From Arthrobacter sp. Leaf137 (lineage in GTDB: Bacteria; Actinomycetota; Actinomycetes; Actinomycetales; Micrococcaceae), in contig NZ_LMOI01000021.1 in the NCBI RefSeq assembly GCF_001423525.1, positions 141,240 through 205,239 on the forward strand: a stretch of 64,000 nucleotides of DNA, in the 5' to 3' direction. Made by a program: the position numbers and the translations under genes. Below the pieces are notes generated by a model. The model was given only the letters and a program-made list of their open reading frames with translations. It ran no database searches and was not told the DNA's origin. Below are positions 1 to 7,663 of this stretch, in pieces. The number at the start of each line of letters is the position of its first letter. Position 1 is the stretch's first letter.

Positions 1-744
1 GTGATCGGGTCGCAACTGCTGCTGGTGATGCCCTGGCCCGGAATCTTCGTGTTCCTGGCCTCCTACGGCACCCTGGTGATCGTGGCAGCGCTGGTCCTGG
101 TCCGGGAAACGCTGCCGCCGGAGAAGAGGGGACAAAGCGGCATGACGGCCCGGCAGCGCTACCGGGTCCTGTTCAGCGACCGGATCTTCGTGGGCCTGCT
201 GATGGTGGCGGGCCTGAACTTCGGTGGACTCTTCACCTACCTCTCGGCCTCGCCGTTCCTGTTCCAGGGCGTGTTCGGCTTCTCAGCCCAGGAGTACGGG
301 CTGCTCTTCGGTATCAACTCGCTGGGCATCGTGGCCGGCGTGCAGACCAGTTCGAGGCTGATCAGGCGGGTGCCGCCGCAGTGGATCCTCGCCGCCGCAA
401 CGGCCTGGATGTTCCTGATGGCCCTCCTGATCGTGGTGTTCGACCTCCTGGGCTTCGGCCTGTGGGGCGTGATGGTGCCGCTGTGGTTCTACATCCTGGG
501 AACGGGGTTCATGTTCCCGTGCGTGCAGGTCCTGGCGTTGGCGAACCACGCCTCCCAGGCGGGCACCGCCGCGTCCCTGCTGGGCGCCGCCACCTTCATG
601 ATGGCCGGGCTGATCTCACCCGTGGTCGGATGGCTGGGCATCACCAGCACCAGCATGGGGGCGGTCCAGGCAGTCTGCATCCTGCTGGCCATGGCAGCCC
701 TGTGGCTGGTGGTCCGCCCACGCACGGTCCCGGCCATCGCCTGA
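1..744 (+). CDS. MFS drug-resistance transporter, Bcr/CflA-like, 3' part
   Basis: C-terminal 247 residues of a multi-pass inner-membrane transporter, probably a proton-driven drug or metabolite efflux protein. Six or seven strongly hydrophobic segments are visible, with a basic loop (KRGQSGMTARQRYRVL) before a helix, as between the two halves of MFS proteins. The block 'GGLFTYLSASPFLFQGVFGFS' followed by a helix containing 'GINSLGIVAG' is typical of the Bcr/CflA (DHA1) subfamily. That family is usually about 400 residues, so roughly 150 N-terminal residues lie left of the window. The GTG at base 1 is therefore probably an internal valine. Substrate cannot be told. The family call is fairly sure from the sequence pattern; no regulatory information is visible. 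Confidence 0.82.
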   Translation: MIGSQLLLVMPWPGIFVFLASYGTLVIVAALVLVRETLPPEKRGQSGMTARQRYRVLFSDRIFVGLLMVAGLNFGGLFTYLSASPFLFQGVFGFSAQEYGLLFGINSLGIVAGVQTSSRLIRRVPPQWILAAATAWMFLMALLIVVFDLLGFGLWGVMVPLWFYILGTGFMFPCVQVLALANHASQAGTAASLLGAATFMMAGLISPVVGWLGITSTSMGAVQAVCILLAMAALWLVVRPRTVPAIA

Positions 745-756
745 CATGATGAGGGC

Positions 757-936
757 ATGAAACACCGGCCGCACAGGAATGGACGGGGACTCTTCCTCGG
801 CGCGGTGCTGGGCGCCGTCGCGGGTTACTTCGCGGGCCGCGCCGCCGGCAACGCGGCGATGGGAATCATCCTTGGCTCACTGGCTGGCGCGGCGCTGCTG
901 TACCGGGTCAATCCGGGCGGGCGGAACCGCCGCTGA
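757..936 (+). CDS. Small glycine/alanine-rich membrane protein
   Basis: Short 59-codon reading frame starting at ATG 757, only 12 bases after the MFS stop codon. It encodes a basic N-terminus (MKHRPHRNGRG), then two hydrophobic Gly/Ala-rich stretches (about residues 11-28 and 33-49), and a basic tail (GGRNRR). This looks like a small two-pass membrane protein with glycine-zipper character. The close spacing suggests co-transcription with the transporter. I do not recognise a named family and no function can be given. The hydrophobic pattern and operon spacing make it more likely real than chance, but it remains a prediction. Confidence 0.5.
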   Translation: MKHRPHRNGRGLFLGAVLGAVAGYFAGRAAGNAAMGIILGSLAGAALLYRVNPGGRNRR

Positions 937-1019
937 ATCCCGCCTGGACGGCATCTGCAGCAATTGCCGGAGGCAGTAGCCGCGTGGCTGTACCGGGCCA
1001 ATAGGCTGCGCGATAAAAT

Positions 1020-1433
1020 GTGTCCGTGCCCAGTTGGCAGGATCGACCCCAGCTACCGGCCACATGGCAGCGATGCGATGCCCGGATCCTGCCCCTGTGG
1101 TGGGACCGGGCGTGCGTGCAGATGGGCGAGCAGTCGGCCGCCCTGTACGCCGCCGGGCTCTTCACCGAGGACCGCCGCAGGCCCATCGCCCAATGGTTCA
1201 ACCCCGCGTTCAAAGCCGCGCTGCTGGTGGCGCCCGAAACCTCTCCCGAGTGGCCCGTGCAGCGGTTCGGCATCTTCTATGCACCCCCGGATGCAGGCTT
1301 CGTGCGGATCCACTCTGCCCCGCATGAATGGAGCCCCAGGCAGCCCCGCAAGTCCCCCACCGAGCAGGAAGCGTTCCTGGCTGCGATAGCCGAGGCAGAG
1401 CGGTTCCTGCAAGTTGAAATGGACTTCGTGTGA
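1020..1433 (+). CDS. Hypothetical protein, 137 aa
   Basis: Soluble-looking protein with several Trp and Pro residues (PLWWDRAC, QWFNPAFKAALLVAPE, FGIFYAPPD) and an acidic C-terminal helix (EQEAFLAAIAEAERFLQVEMDF). No signal peptide or membrane segment is seen. The GTG at 1020 is the first start in frame; GTG 1026 is an alternative, and neither has a convincing ribosome-binding site. The gene is followed at once by a strong hairpin with A and T tracts, which supports it being a real transcription unit that ends there. I do not recognise the family, so no function is assigned. Confidence 0.55.
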   Translation: MSVPSWQDRPQLPATWQRCDARILPLWWDRACVQMGEQSAALYAAGLFTEDRRRPIAQWFNPAFKAALLVAPETSPEWPVQRFGIFYAPPDAGFVRIHSAPHEWSPRQPRKSPTEQEAFLAAIAEAERFLQVEMDFV

Positions 1434-1439
1434 GGAGGC

Positions 1440-1477
1440 AAAAAGCCCCCGTCCTCCAGTGGAGGACGGGGGCTTTT
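1440..1477. terminator. Bidirectional rho-independent terminator
   Basis: GC-rich stem (AGCCCCCGTCCTCC / GGAGGACGGGGGCT) with a very short loop, flanked by AAAAA on the left and TTTT on the right. It sits between the plus-strand hypothetical gene ending at 1433 and the minus-strand tRNA ending at 1487. It can therefore serve both converging transcripts. Confidence 0.85.
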
Positions 1478-1486
1478 CAGTGCAAG

Positions 1487-1559
1487 CTCCTCCTGCTGGA
1501 CTTGAACCAGCAACCCTTCGATTAACAGTCGAATGCTCTGCCAATTGAGCTAAGGAGGA
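1487..1559 (-). tRNA. tRNA-Asn (GTT)
   Basis: On the minus strand a complete cloverleaf folds: acceptor TCCTCCT/AGGAGGA, D-stem GCTC/GAGC, anticodon arm TTCGA-CTGTTAA-TCGAA with anticodon GTT, and T-arm GCTGG-TTCAAGT-CCAGC. The discriminator base is G and CCA is not encoded. Length is 73 nt. The gene is the downstream copy of two identical tRNA-Asn genes and ends just before a terminator hairpin. Confidence 0.96.
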
Positions 1560-1660
1560 ATGAAGCAGGTACGACCTTAGCAAAGGATTCCGGCAAAAGT
1601 GAAATCGGCGGAATCCCCTGCCATCGAGCTCCTGCCGGAAGGGAAAAAGAGCCAAAAAAA

Positions 1661-1688
1661 TCCCCGTTCCGGAAGACCGGAACGGGGA
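1661..1688 (-). terminator. Rho-independent terminator of upstream tRNA-Asn
   Basis: Perfect 12-bp stem (TCCCCGTTCCGG / CCGGAACGGGGA, loop AAGA). In the minus direction it is followed by a run of seven T (bases 1654-1660). It lies directly after the tRNA at 1696-1768, so the two tRNA copies appear to be separate transcription units. Confidence 0.88.
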
Positions 1689-1695
1689 TTGGCAG

Positions 1696-1768
1696 CTCCT
1701 CCTGCTGGACTTGAACCAGCAACCCTTCGATTAACAGTCGAATGCTCTGCCAATTGAGCTAAGGAGGA
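1696..1768 (-). tRNA. tRNA-Asn (GTT), second copy
   Basis: Identical over all 73 nt to the tRNA-Asn at 1487-1559, and the identity runs a few bases into the 5' flank (GCTTCATT). Same cloverleaf and GTT anticodon, CCA not encoded. It has its own terminator. The pair probably arose by a recent local duplication. Confidence 0.96.
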
Positions 1769-1837
1769 ATGAAGCGGGTATTAGCCTAGCAAACACCCCG
1801 GCTGGAAGCGAAATCGGCGGACGGAACCGGCATCAGG

Positions 1838-3772
1838 TCAGGCATCGGAGCGCAGGGACCTGCGTTCCATCTCCAGCATCATCAGCTCGCGGTTGAGCCG
1901 TTGGAACGCCTCAGGATCTGCAGCGGGATCGAGCCGCTGGAGCTGGCCCATCTTGTCCGCCTTGACCCGGGTGATCTGCAGCTCGAACAGGCGGGACAGG
2001 ATGTCCCGGCAGTACTTCTGCACACCCTCCTCCGTGCTCGCCGGCAACGGCACCACCGCCAGCTCGGACACCAGCGCCCGCAACGGCTCCGGGACCTCGT
2101 GCATTACATGCTCAACCCAGCGCGCAGGATCGGTCACCATGCCCGGACCGGTGGCGCGCATGGCGTCATGGACCGCCTGGAAGGCCGGGGTGGCAAACCT
2201 GGCGGCGGCGAAGCGGTCCCAGACGGCCCCGGAGAGCAGCGCCGGTTCCTGCAGCGCCACCTCCACCGCCTGGCGCTCCATGGAGGCCACAGGATCCCGC
2301 GGGTCCGGGCGGTGATAGGACGGGACGGCGCCCGACGCCCGTCCGGCAGCAACGCCGGGCCCGCCGGCTTCTGCGGGCCTTCCGGCAGCCTGGCCGCCCT
2401 GCTGCGCCGCAGCCGTCCCGGCACCTCCCTGAGGGCCCGCAGATGCACGTTTCATGGCGACGGCCACGGCCCTGTTCGCCTCTTCGACGGACATGCCCAG
2501 CCACCCCGCCAGTTCGCGGGCGTAGGCGGGCCTGATGCCGGCGTCGCGGATCTGCGCCACCACCGGAGCGGCTTCGCGCAGCGCTGCGACGCGGCCTTCC
2601 ACGGTGTCAAGGTTGTGGCGCTTCAGCGACGCCCGGATGGCGAATTCGAAGAGCGGCCGGCGGCTGCTGATCAGGGCCTGGACGGCTGCGTCCCCGCGGG
2701 TCTGCCGAAGGTCGCACGGATCGGCGCCGGTGGGTTCCACGGCCACGTAGGTCTGCGCAGTGAACCGCTGGTCCTCCTCGAAGGCACGCAGGGCCGCCTT
2801 CTGGCCGGCGGCGTCGCCGTCGAAGCAGAAGACCACCTCTCCCCCGGTGCCGTCGTCGGACAGCAGGCGCCGGGCGATCTTGATGTGCTCGGTGCCGAAC
2901 GCCGTGCCGCAGGTGGCTACCGCCGTCGTAATTCCCGCAAGATGGCAGGCCATCACGTCGGTGTAGCCTTCCACCACCACCAGCTGGCGCTCCTTGGCGA
3001 TGCTTTTCTTGGCGAGGTCGATGCCGTAGAGGACCTGGGACTTCTTGTACAGCGTGGTCTCGGGGGTGTTGAGGTACTTGGGGCCTTGGTCGTCCTCGTA
3101 GAGCTTGCGCGCGCCGAAACCGATGGTGTCACCGGCGATGTCCTTGATGGGCCAAATGAGGCGTCCCCGGAAGCGGTCATAGATGCCCCGGTTGCCCTCG
3201 GAAAACATCCCCGTGAGCTTCAGCTCCGCGTCGGTGAAGCCGCGGCCGCGCAGGTGTTTGAGGAGTGCGTCCCAGCCCTGCGGGGCGTAACCACAGCCAA
3301 AGTGCTCGGCGGCAGCGCGGTCGAACCCGCGGCCGAAAAGGAAGTTCCGTGCCTCGGCGGCGCCGGGGGTCAGCAGCTGGGCCCGGAAAAATTCATCGGC
3401 GATCTTGTGGGCGTCCAGCAGCCGCTGGCGCCGCCCCACTTCCTCACGGTTGGGCCCGGTGCCGCCGTCCTCGTAACGCAGCTCGTAGCCGACGCGGGCG
3501 GCAAGTTTTTCCACTGCCTCGTGGAAGGAACTGTGGTCCTGCTTCTGCACGAAGGCGATGACGTCGCCGTCCTCGCCGCAGCCGAAGCAGTGGTACCGGC
3601 CCACTTGCGGGCGGACCGTGAACGACGGCGAGCGCTCGTCGTGGAAGGGGCACAGGCCTTTGAAGGTCCCCAGCCCGGCACCCTTGAGGGTGACGTAGCC
3701 GTCCACCACTTCCTTGATGTCCGTGCGCTGGCGTACTTCGTCGATATCTTCACGTTTGATCAGGCCAGCCAC
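1838..3772 (-). CDS. dnaG: DNA primase DnaG
   Basis: Makes the RNA primers for DNA replication at the fork. The 644-residue protein has the N-terminal CHC2 zinc-binding domain (Cys41, His44, Cys62, Cys65 in CPFH...HCFGC). It then has the catalytic core with the TOPRIM motif EGYTD at about 268-272 and the metal-binding DGD at 318-320. A Gly/Ala/Gln-rich linker (about 440-485) separates the core from the C-terminal helicase-interaction domain. Length is normal for actinobacteria. It is the last gene of a minus-strand cluster after dusB and dgt, with a 52-base gap to dgt. ATG start, with no conserved sequence upstream of MAGLIKRED. Very sure. Confidence 0.97.
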   Translation of the reverse strand: MAGLIKREDIDEVRQRTDIKEVVDGYVTLKGAGLGTFKGLCPFHDERSPSFTVRPQVGRYHCFGCGEDGDVIAFVQKQDHSSFHEAVEKLAARVGYELRYEDGGTGPNREEVGRRQRLLDAHKIADEFFRAQLLTPGAAEARNFLFGRGFDRAAAEHFGCGYAPQGWDALLKHLRGRGFTDAELKLTGMFSEGNRGIYDRFRGRLIWPIKDIAGDTIGFGARKLYEDDQGPKYLNTPETTLYKKSQVLYGIDLAKKSIAKERQLVVVEGYTDVMACHLAGITTAVATCGTAFGTEHIKIARRLLSDDGTGGEVVFCFDGDAAGQKAALRAFEEDQRFTAQTYVAVEPTGADPCDLRQTRGDAAVQALISSRRPLFEFAIRASLKRHNLDTVEGRVAALREAAPVVAQIRDAGIRPAYARELAGWLGMSVEEANRAVAVAMKRASAGPQGGAGTAAAQQGGQAAGRPAEAGGPGVAAGRASGAVPSYHRPDPRDPVASMERQAVEVALQEPALLSGAVWDRFAAARFATPAFQAVHDAMRATGPGMVTDPARWVEHVMHEVPEPLRALVSELAVVPLPASTEEGVQKYCRDILSRLFELQITRVKADKMGQLQRLDPAADPEAFQRLNRELMMLEMERRSLRSDA

Positions 3773-3824
3773 AGAGTAATCCTAGTCCCGTGGACTGACC
3801 GCCCGGCCCGTCGTGTCATTCCGC

Positions 3825-5135
3825 TCACCACAGCGAGGGCAGGCTCCCCACGAGGCGCTCGTACATGGCCAGGGCGGATCCGTCGGTCAGCGACGCCACC
3901 TGGTCGATCACCACGCGCAGCCGGGCACCGTCGTCCCCGGCATCGCGCCAGTCGGCGGCGAACATCGGCTCCAGGTTCCGGTCACCGGTGGCGCTCAGGG
4001 CGGTGACCAGGGCGTGCAGGACCTCGCGCTGGCGTTCGTAGATGGGTTGCCGGTGTTCGGTGGTCATGACGAACGTGGTGGCCATGCCCTTCATGACGGC
4101 AATCTCCATGACTGTCTCGTCCGGAACCATGAGCTCGGCGCTGTAGCGGGTGAGCCGGCCTGGCCCGTAGACCGAGCGCGTCGTTTCGAGGGCGCTCTGG
4201 CAGAACCGGCCGATGAGCTGGCTGGTCATGTTCTTCAGGGCGCCCATGGACTTGCGGCTGCCGTCCGCTTCCCGCACCCAGACGTCGGTTGCCTCCAGGC
4301 GGGCCAGTGCGGCGTCGATGGCGGCGGGGTCGTTGTGCGGCAGGTACCACTGCTTGGCGTAGCCCACCACGCGGGCGCGGTGGTCCGGGTTGTCCATCCA
4401 CCGCAGCTGGAAGTGGCCGGCAACAATGGCGTCCTCCACGTCGTGCACGGAGTAGGAGATGTCGTCGGCCAGGTCCATCACCTGGGCCTCAAGGCAGGAA
4501 CGCCGCTCGGGCGCACCCTCCCGGATCCAGTTGAAGATGGGGAGGTCATCCTCGTAGGCACCGAACTTGCTGGTGCGCCGGCCGTGGATCACCGGCGCGT
4601 CGAGCGCGGACCAGGGATATTTCGACGCCGCGTCCAGGCTGGCACGGGTGAGGTTCAGCCCGGCGGGATGGCCCCCGGCGGTGAGGACCTTGGGTTCGAG
4701 CCGGGTGAGGAGCCGGAGGGTCTGGGCGTTGCCTTCGAACCCTCCGATGCCATGCGCCACCTCGTTCAGGGCGGACTCCCCGTTGTGGCCGAACGGCGGG
4801 TGGCCGAGATCGTGGCTCAGGCACGCGGTGTCCACCACGTCCGGGTCGCAGCCCAGCGCACGGCCCAGTTCGCGGCCCACCTGGGCCACCTCGAGACTGT
4901 GGGTGAGGCGGGTCCGGACGAAGTCGTCCGTGTCCGGGGCCACCACCTGGGTCTTCGCTCCCAGCCGGCGCAGGGCCGATGAGTGCAGCACCCGGGCGCG
5001 GTCCCGTTCAAAGTCCGAACGGTAGGTGCTCTTGGGCGGCTCCTCCACCCAGCGGGCGGAGTCCCGGGAGCCATAACCGGAGGGCGCTCCGGCCACGGCG
5101 CCGGCGGGTGATTCAGCCACGGGAACCTCAGCCAC
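3825..5135 (-). CDS. dgt: dGTP triphosphohydrolase (HD domain)
   Basis: Hydrolyses dGTP (or dNTPs) to the nucleoside and triphosphate, controlling dNTP pools. The HD-domain metal ligands are visible: His79 in RLTHSLEVAQVGR, and His108-Asp109 in ACLSHDLGHPPFGHNG. A later Asp sits in DLADDISYSVHDVEDAI. I chose the GTG at 5135 as start: it overlaps the dusB stop by 8 bases (translational coupling) and leaves only a short non-conserved leader before GYGSRDSARW. An ATG at 5180 would add 15 residues lying wholly inside dusB. The cluster dusB-dgt-dnaG is common in actinobacteria. Substrate range cannot be told from sequence. Start choice is less certain than family. Confidence 0.93.
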   Translation of the reverse strand: MAEVPVAESPAGAVAGAPSGYGSRDSARWVEEPPKSTYRSDFERDRARVLHSSALRRLGAKTQVVAPDTDDFVRTRLTHSLEVAQVGRELGRALGCDPDVVDTACLSHDLGHPPFGHNGESALNEVAHGIGGFEGNAQTLRLLTRLEPKVLTAGGHPAGLNLTRASLDAASKYPWSALDAPVIHGRRTSKFGAYEDDLPIFNWIREGAPERRSCLEAQVMDLADDISYSVHDVEDAIVAGHFQLRWMDNPDHRARVVGYAKQWYLPHNDPAAIDAALARLEATDVWVREADGSRKSMGALKNMTSQLIGRFCQSALETTRSVYGPGRLTRYSAELMVPDETVMEIAVMKGMATTFVMTTEHRQPIYERQREVLHALVTALSATGDRNLEPMFAADWRDAGDDGARLRVVIDQVASLTDGSALAMYERLVGSLPSLW

Positions 5136-6306
5136 CGGAAACGTCCAGTTCGGCCGCGGCGATGTCCCGCGACTGTGCATCGTTCAGCGCCCGGGAATCC
5201 AGCCAGTCCTTGGGCAGCGCGGGCCGCTTGGGTGACCCGGCACGTCCACGGGGGCCTTCTGCGTCGCCGCCGGGGTAGGGCGAGTCCAGGTCCAGCTCGG
5301 CGAGGGTGTCACGGAGCACTTCAAGGCTGGTTACCAGGGCCAGCCGGGTGCGGAGTTCCCCGCCCACCACATAGCCCTTGAAGTACCAGGCGATGTGCTT
5401 GCGGATCTCCCGCAGCGCCTTGCCCTCGTCACCGAAGGTTTCCACCATCAGTTCGGCGTGCCGGTAGACGCCCTCGGCCACCTGGCGCAGGTTGGGGCGG
5501 TGGCGGACTTCGCTGCCTTCGAACGCTGCCTGGAGGTCGCCGAAGAGCCACGGCCGGCCCTGGCAGCCGCGGCCCACCACCACGCCGTCCACGCCGGTTT
5601 CGCGGACCATGCGCACCGCGTCTTCGGCGGACCAGATGTCGCCGTTGCCCAGCACCGGGATGTCCGGCAGGGCCTCGCGGAGGCGGGCGATGGCCGACCA
5701 GTCCGCCTGGCCGGAGTAGAACTGTGCCGCGGTGCGGCCGTGGAGCGCGACGGCGGCAACACCGGAATCGCGGGCGATCCGGCCGGCGTCGAGGTACGTG
5801 AGGTGGTCATCGTCGATGCCCTTGCGCATCTTGATGGTCAGGGGGATGTTGCCCTTGGACGCTTCCCGCACGGCGGTCTGCACGATCGCGGTGAAGAGAT
5901 CGATCTTCCACGGCAGGGCGGAACCGCCTCCGCGGCGGGTGACCTTCGGGACGGGGCAGCCGAAGTTCAGGTCGATGTGGTCCGCGCGGTTTTCTTCCAC
6001 CAGCATCCGGACGGCCGCGCCCACTGTGCCGGGATCCACCCCGTAGAGCTGGACGGACCGGACTTTCTCGTCGTCGTCGTGCGAAATGATCCGGAGGGAC
6101 TCGGGAGTCCGCTCCACCAGCGCGCGGGACGTGACCATTTCCGCCACGTACATGCCGCCGCCGTATTCGCGGCACAAACGGCGGAAAGCGGAATTGGTGA
6201 TCCCCGCCATGGGGGCCAGGATTACCGGCGTGTCCACGGTGAGGGGACCCAGCTTCAGGGGCGGGAGTTCCAGCCGGGCGGTGGATGGGGTTGCTGCAAC
6301 AGTCAC
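5128..6306 (-). CDS. dusB: tRNA-dihydrouridine synthase, DusB family
   Basis: FMN- and NADPH-dependent reduction of uridines to dihydrouridine in tRNA D-loops. The TIM-barrel hallmarks are present: APMAGITNSAFRRLC (about 31-45), the catalytic Cys117 in NFGCPVPKVTRRGGG, TIKMRKG, and the phosphate-binding GNGDIWSAEDA and GRGCQGRPW. The frame is open upstream to 6501, but that part overlaps the divergent flavohemoprotein gene. I therefore place the start at GTG 6306 (VTVAATPST...), giving 392 residues, a normal length. C-terminal 60 residues are proline/glycine-rich. First gene of the dusB-dgt-dnaG cluster. Family sure, exact start moderately so. Confidence 0.92.
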   Translation of the reverse strand: MTVAATPSTARLELPPLKLGPLTVDTPVILAPMAGITNSAFRRLCREYGGGMYVAEMVTSRALVERTPESLRIISHDDDEKVRSVQLYGVDPGTVGAAVRMLVEENRADHIDLNFGCPVPKVTRRGGGSALPWKIDLFTAIVQTAVREASKGNIPLTIKMRKGIDDDHLTYLDAGRIARDSGVAAVALHGRTAAQFYSGQADWSAIARLREALPDIPVLGNGDIWSAEDAVRMVRETGVDGVVVGRGCQGRPWLFGDLQAAFEGSEVRHRPNLRQVAEGVYRHAELMVETFGDEGKALREIRKHIAWYFKGYVVGGELRTRLALVTSLEVLRDTLAELDLDSPYPGGDAEGPRGRAGSPKRPALPKDWLDSRALNDAQSRDIAAAELDVSGG

Positions 6307-6439
6307 TGTTCCATTGTTGCAAATCCGGCCAAATCGGGTGCCCGCACCAGTGCCGATCGGTCCTGTTGCCGGACTGTCCGCGGTGTTAACGTGGCCCCGA
6401 TCGGGTCCGCCCGGGCCCGGCTGACCAGGAGGAGTAACG

Positions 6440-7657
6440 ATGCTCTCAGACACCTCACTGCCGGTGGTCAAGGCGACGCTGCCCGTCGTCGGGGAGAACA
6501 TCCGGGAGATCGCGTCACGCTTTTACACCCACATGTTCCAGGAGCATCCGGAGCTGCTGGACGGCCTGTTCAACCGCGGCAACCAGGCGGACGGGCGGCA
6601 GCAGCAGGCACTGGCCGGCTCCGTGGCCGCTTTCGCCGGGTTCCTGGTGAACGACCCCACGCACCTGCCGGACCATCTGCTGTCCCGGATCTCGCACAAG
6701 CACGTCTCGCTCGGGCTGGCTCCGGACCAGTACCAGGTGGTGCATGACAACCTGATGTGGGCCATCGTGGATGTCCTGGGCGACGCCGTCACGCCCGAGG
6801 TGGCGGCGGCCTGGGACGAGGTGTACTGGCTGATGGCCAACATGCTGATCAACAAGGAGCGAGGGTTGTACGACGCGGTCCGGCTGGGCCCGGAGACCAT
6901 CTGGCGCACCTGGCGGGTGGCCGAGAAGATTCAGGAGACCGACGACGTGGTCAGTTTCGTCGTGGAACGCACTGACGAACGCGAGGTGAAGCCCTCGCTG
7001 CCGGGCCAGTACGTCACCATCCGGATGGAGATGCCCGACGGCGTCCTCCAGCCCCGCCAGTACAGCCTCACCCAGGCCGACGACGGCCAGCACCGGCGGT
7101 TCGCGGTCAAGCGCGTCCGCGGGGAGGGCACAGCCGCCGGGATACCCGACGGCGAGATGTCCACCCTCCTGCACGATCACGTCAACGTGGGCGACGAGGT
7201 GACCCTGTCTGCCCCGTTCGGCGACGTGGTGCTGGAGTACACGGACCGGCCGGTGGTGCTGGCGAGCGCCGGCATCGGCATCACCCCCATGGCCGGAATG
7301 CTGTCCCATCTGGTGAAGGCCGGCTCGCAGCGGAAGGTTGCGTTCCTGCACGCCGACGACTCCCCCGGGTCCTTTGCGCTGCGGAACCAGGTCACGGCGG
7401 ACATCGCCGCCCTGCCGGATGCGTCCCTTAACGCGTGGTTCCTCAACGGGGACGGCGGCGGGGACGATGCAAACGTGCACACGGGTTTCATGAACGTCGG
7501 CGACGTGAAACTGCCTGCCGACGCCGAGTACTACCTGTGCGGTCCGGTGGCCTTCATGCAATCGGTCCGCAGCGCCCTGGTGGGCCTGGGCGTTCCGGCC
7601 AGGGACATCCAGTACGAAGTGTTCGGCCCGGACCTCTGGCTGGCCGACTACCAGTAG
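6440..7657 (+). CDS. hmp: Flavohemoprotein, nitric oxide dioxygenase
   Basis: Oxidises NO to nitrate with O2 and NAD(P)H, protecting against nitrosative stress; cytoplasmic. The 405-residue protein has an N-terminal globin domain with the B10 Tyr (RFYTHMF, Tyr29) and proximal His88 in SHKHVSLGLAPDQY. A reductase module follows, with the FAD motif RQYSLTQ, the NAD-binding GIGITPMAGML, and YYLCGPVAFMQSV near the C-terminus. Order and length match bacterial Hmp. ATG at 6440 has a strong AGGAGG 8 bases upstream. Transcribed divergently from dusB. The 130-base intergenic region contains two CCGATCGG palindromes that could be regulatory. Very sure of family. Confidence 0.96.
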   Translation: MLSDTSLPVVKATLPVVGENIREIASRFYTHMFQEHPELLDGLFNRGNQADGRQQQALAGSVAAFAGFLVNDPTHLPDHLLSRISHKHVSLGLAPDQYQVVHDNLMWAIVDVLGDAVTPEVAAAWDEVYWLMANMLINKERGLYDAVRLGPETIWRTWRVAEKIQETDDVVSFVVERTDEREVKPSLPGQYVTIRMEMPDGVLQPRQYSLTQADDGQHRRFAVKRVRGEGTAAGIPDGEMSTLLHDHVNVGDEVTLSAPFGDVVLEYTDRPVVLASAGIGITPMAGMLSHLVKAGSQRKVAFLHADDSPGSFALRNQVTADIAALPDASLNAWFLNGDGGGDDANVHTGFMNVGDVKLPADAEYYLCGPVAFMQSVRSALVGLGVPARDIQYEVFGPDLWLADYQ

Positions 7658-7663
7658 GAGCCG

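Noticed and set aside
1901..4006. Long plus-strand open frame (about 700 codons) opposite dnaG
   Set aside because: It is the antisense shadow of a clear DnaG gene in GC-rich DNA. The translation is rich in Gly/Arg/His/Ala with no family resemblance.
6307..6501. Extended N-terminus of DusB
   Set aside because: These codons overlap the start of the divergent flavohemoprotein gene and encode a low-complexity leader absent from the family.
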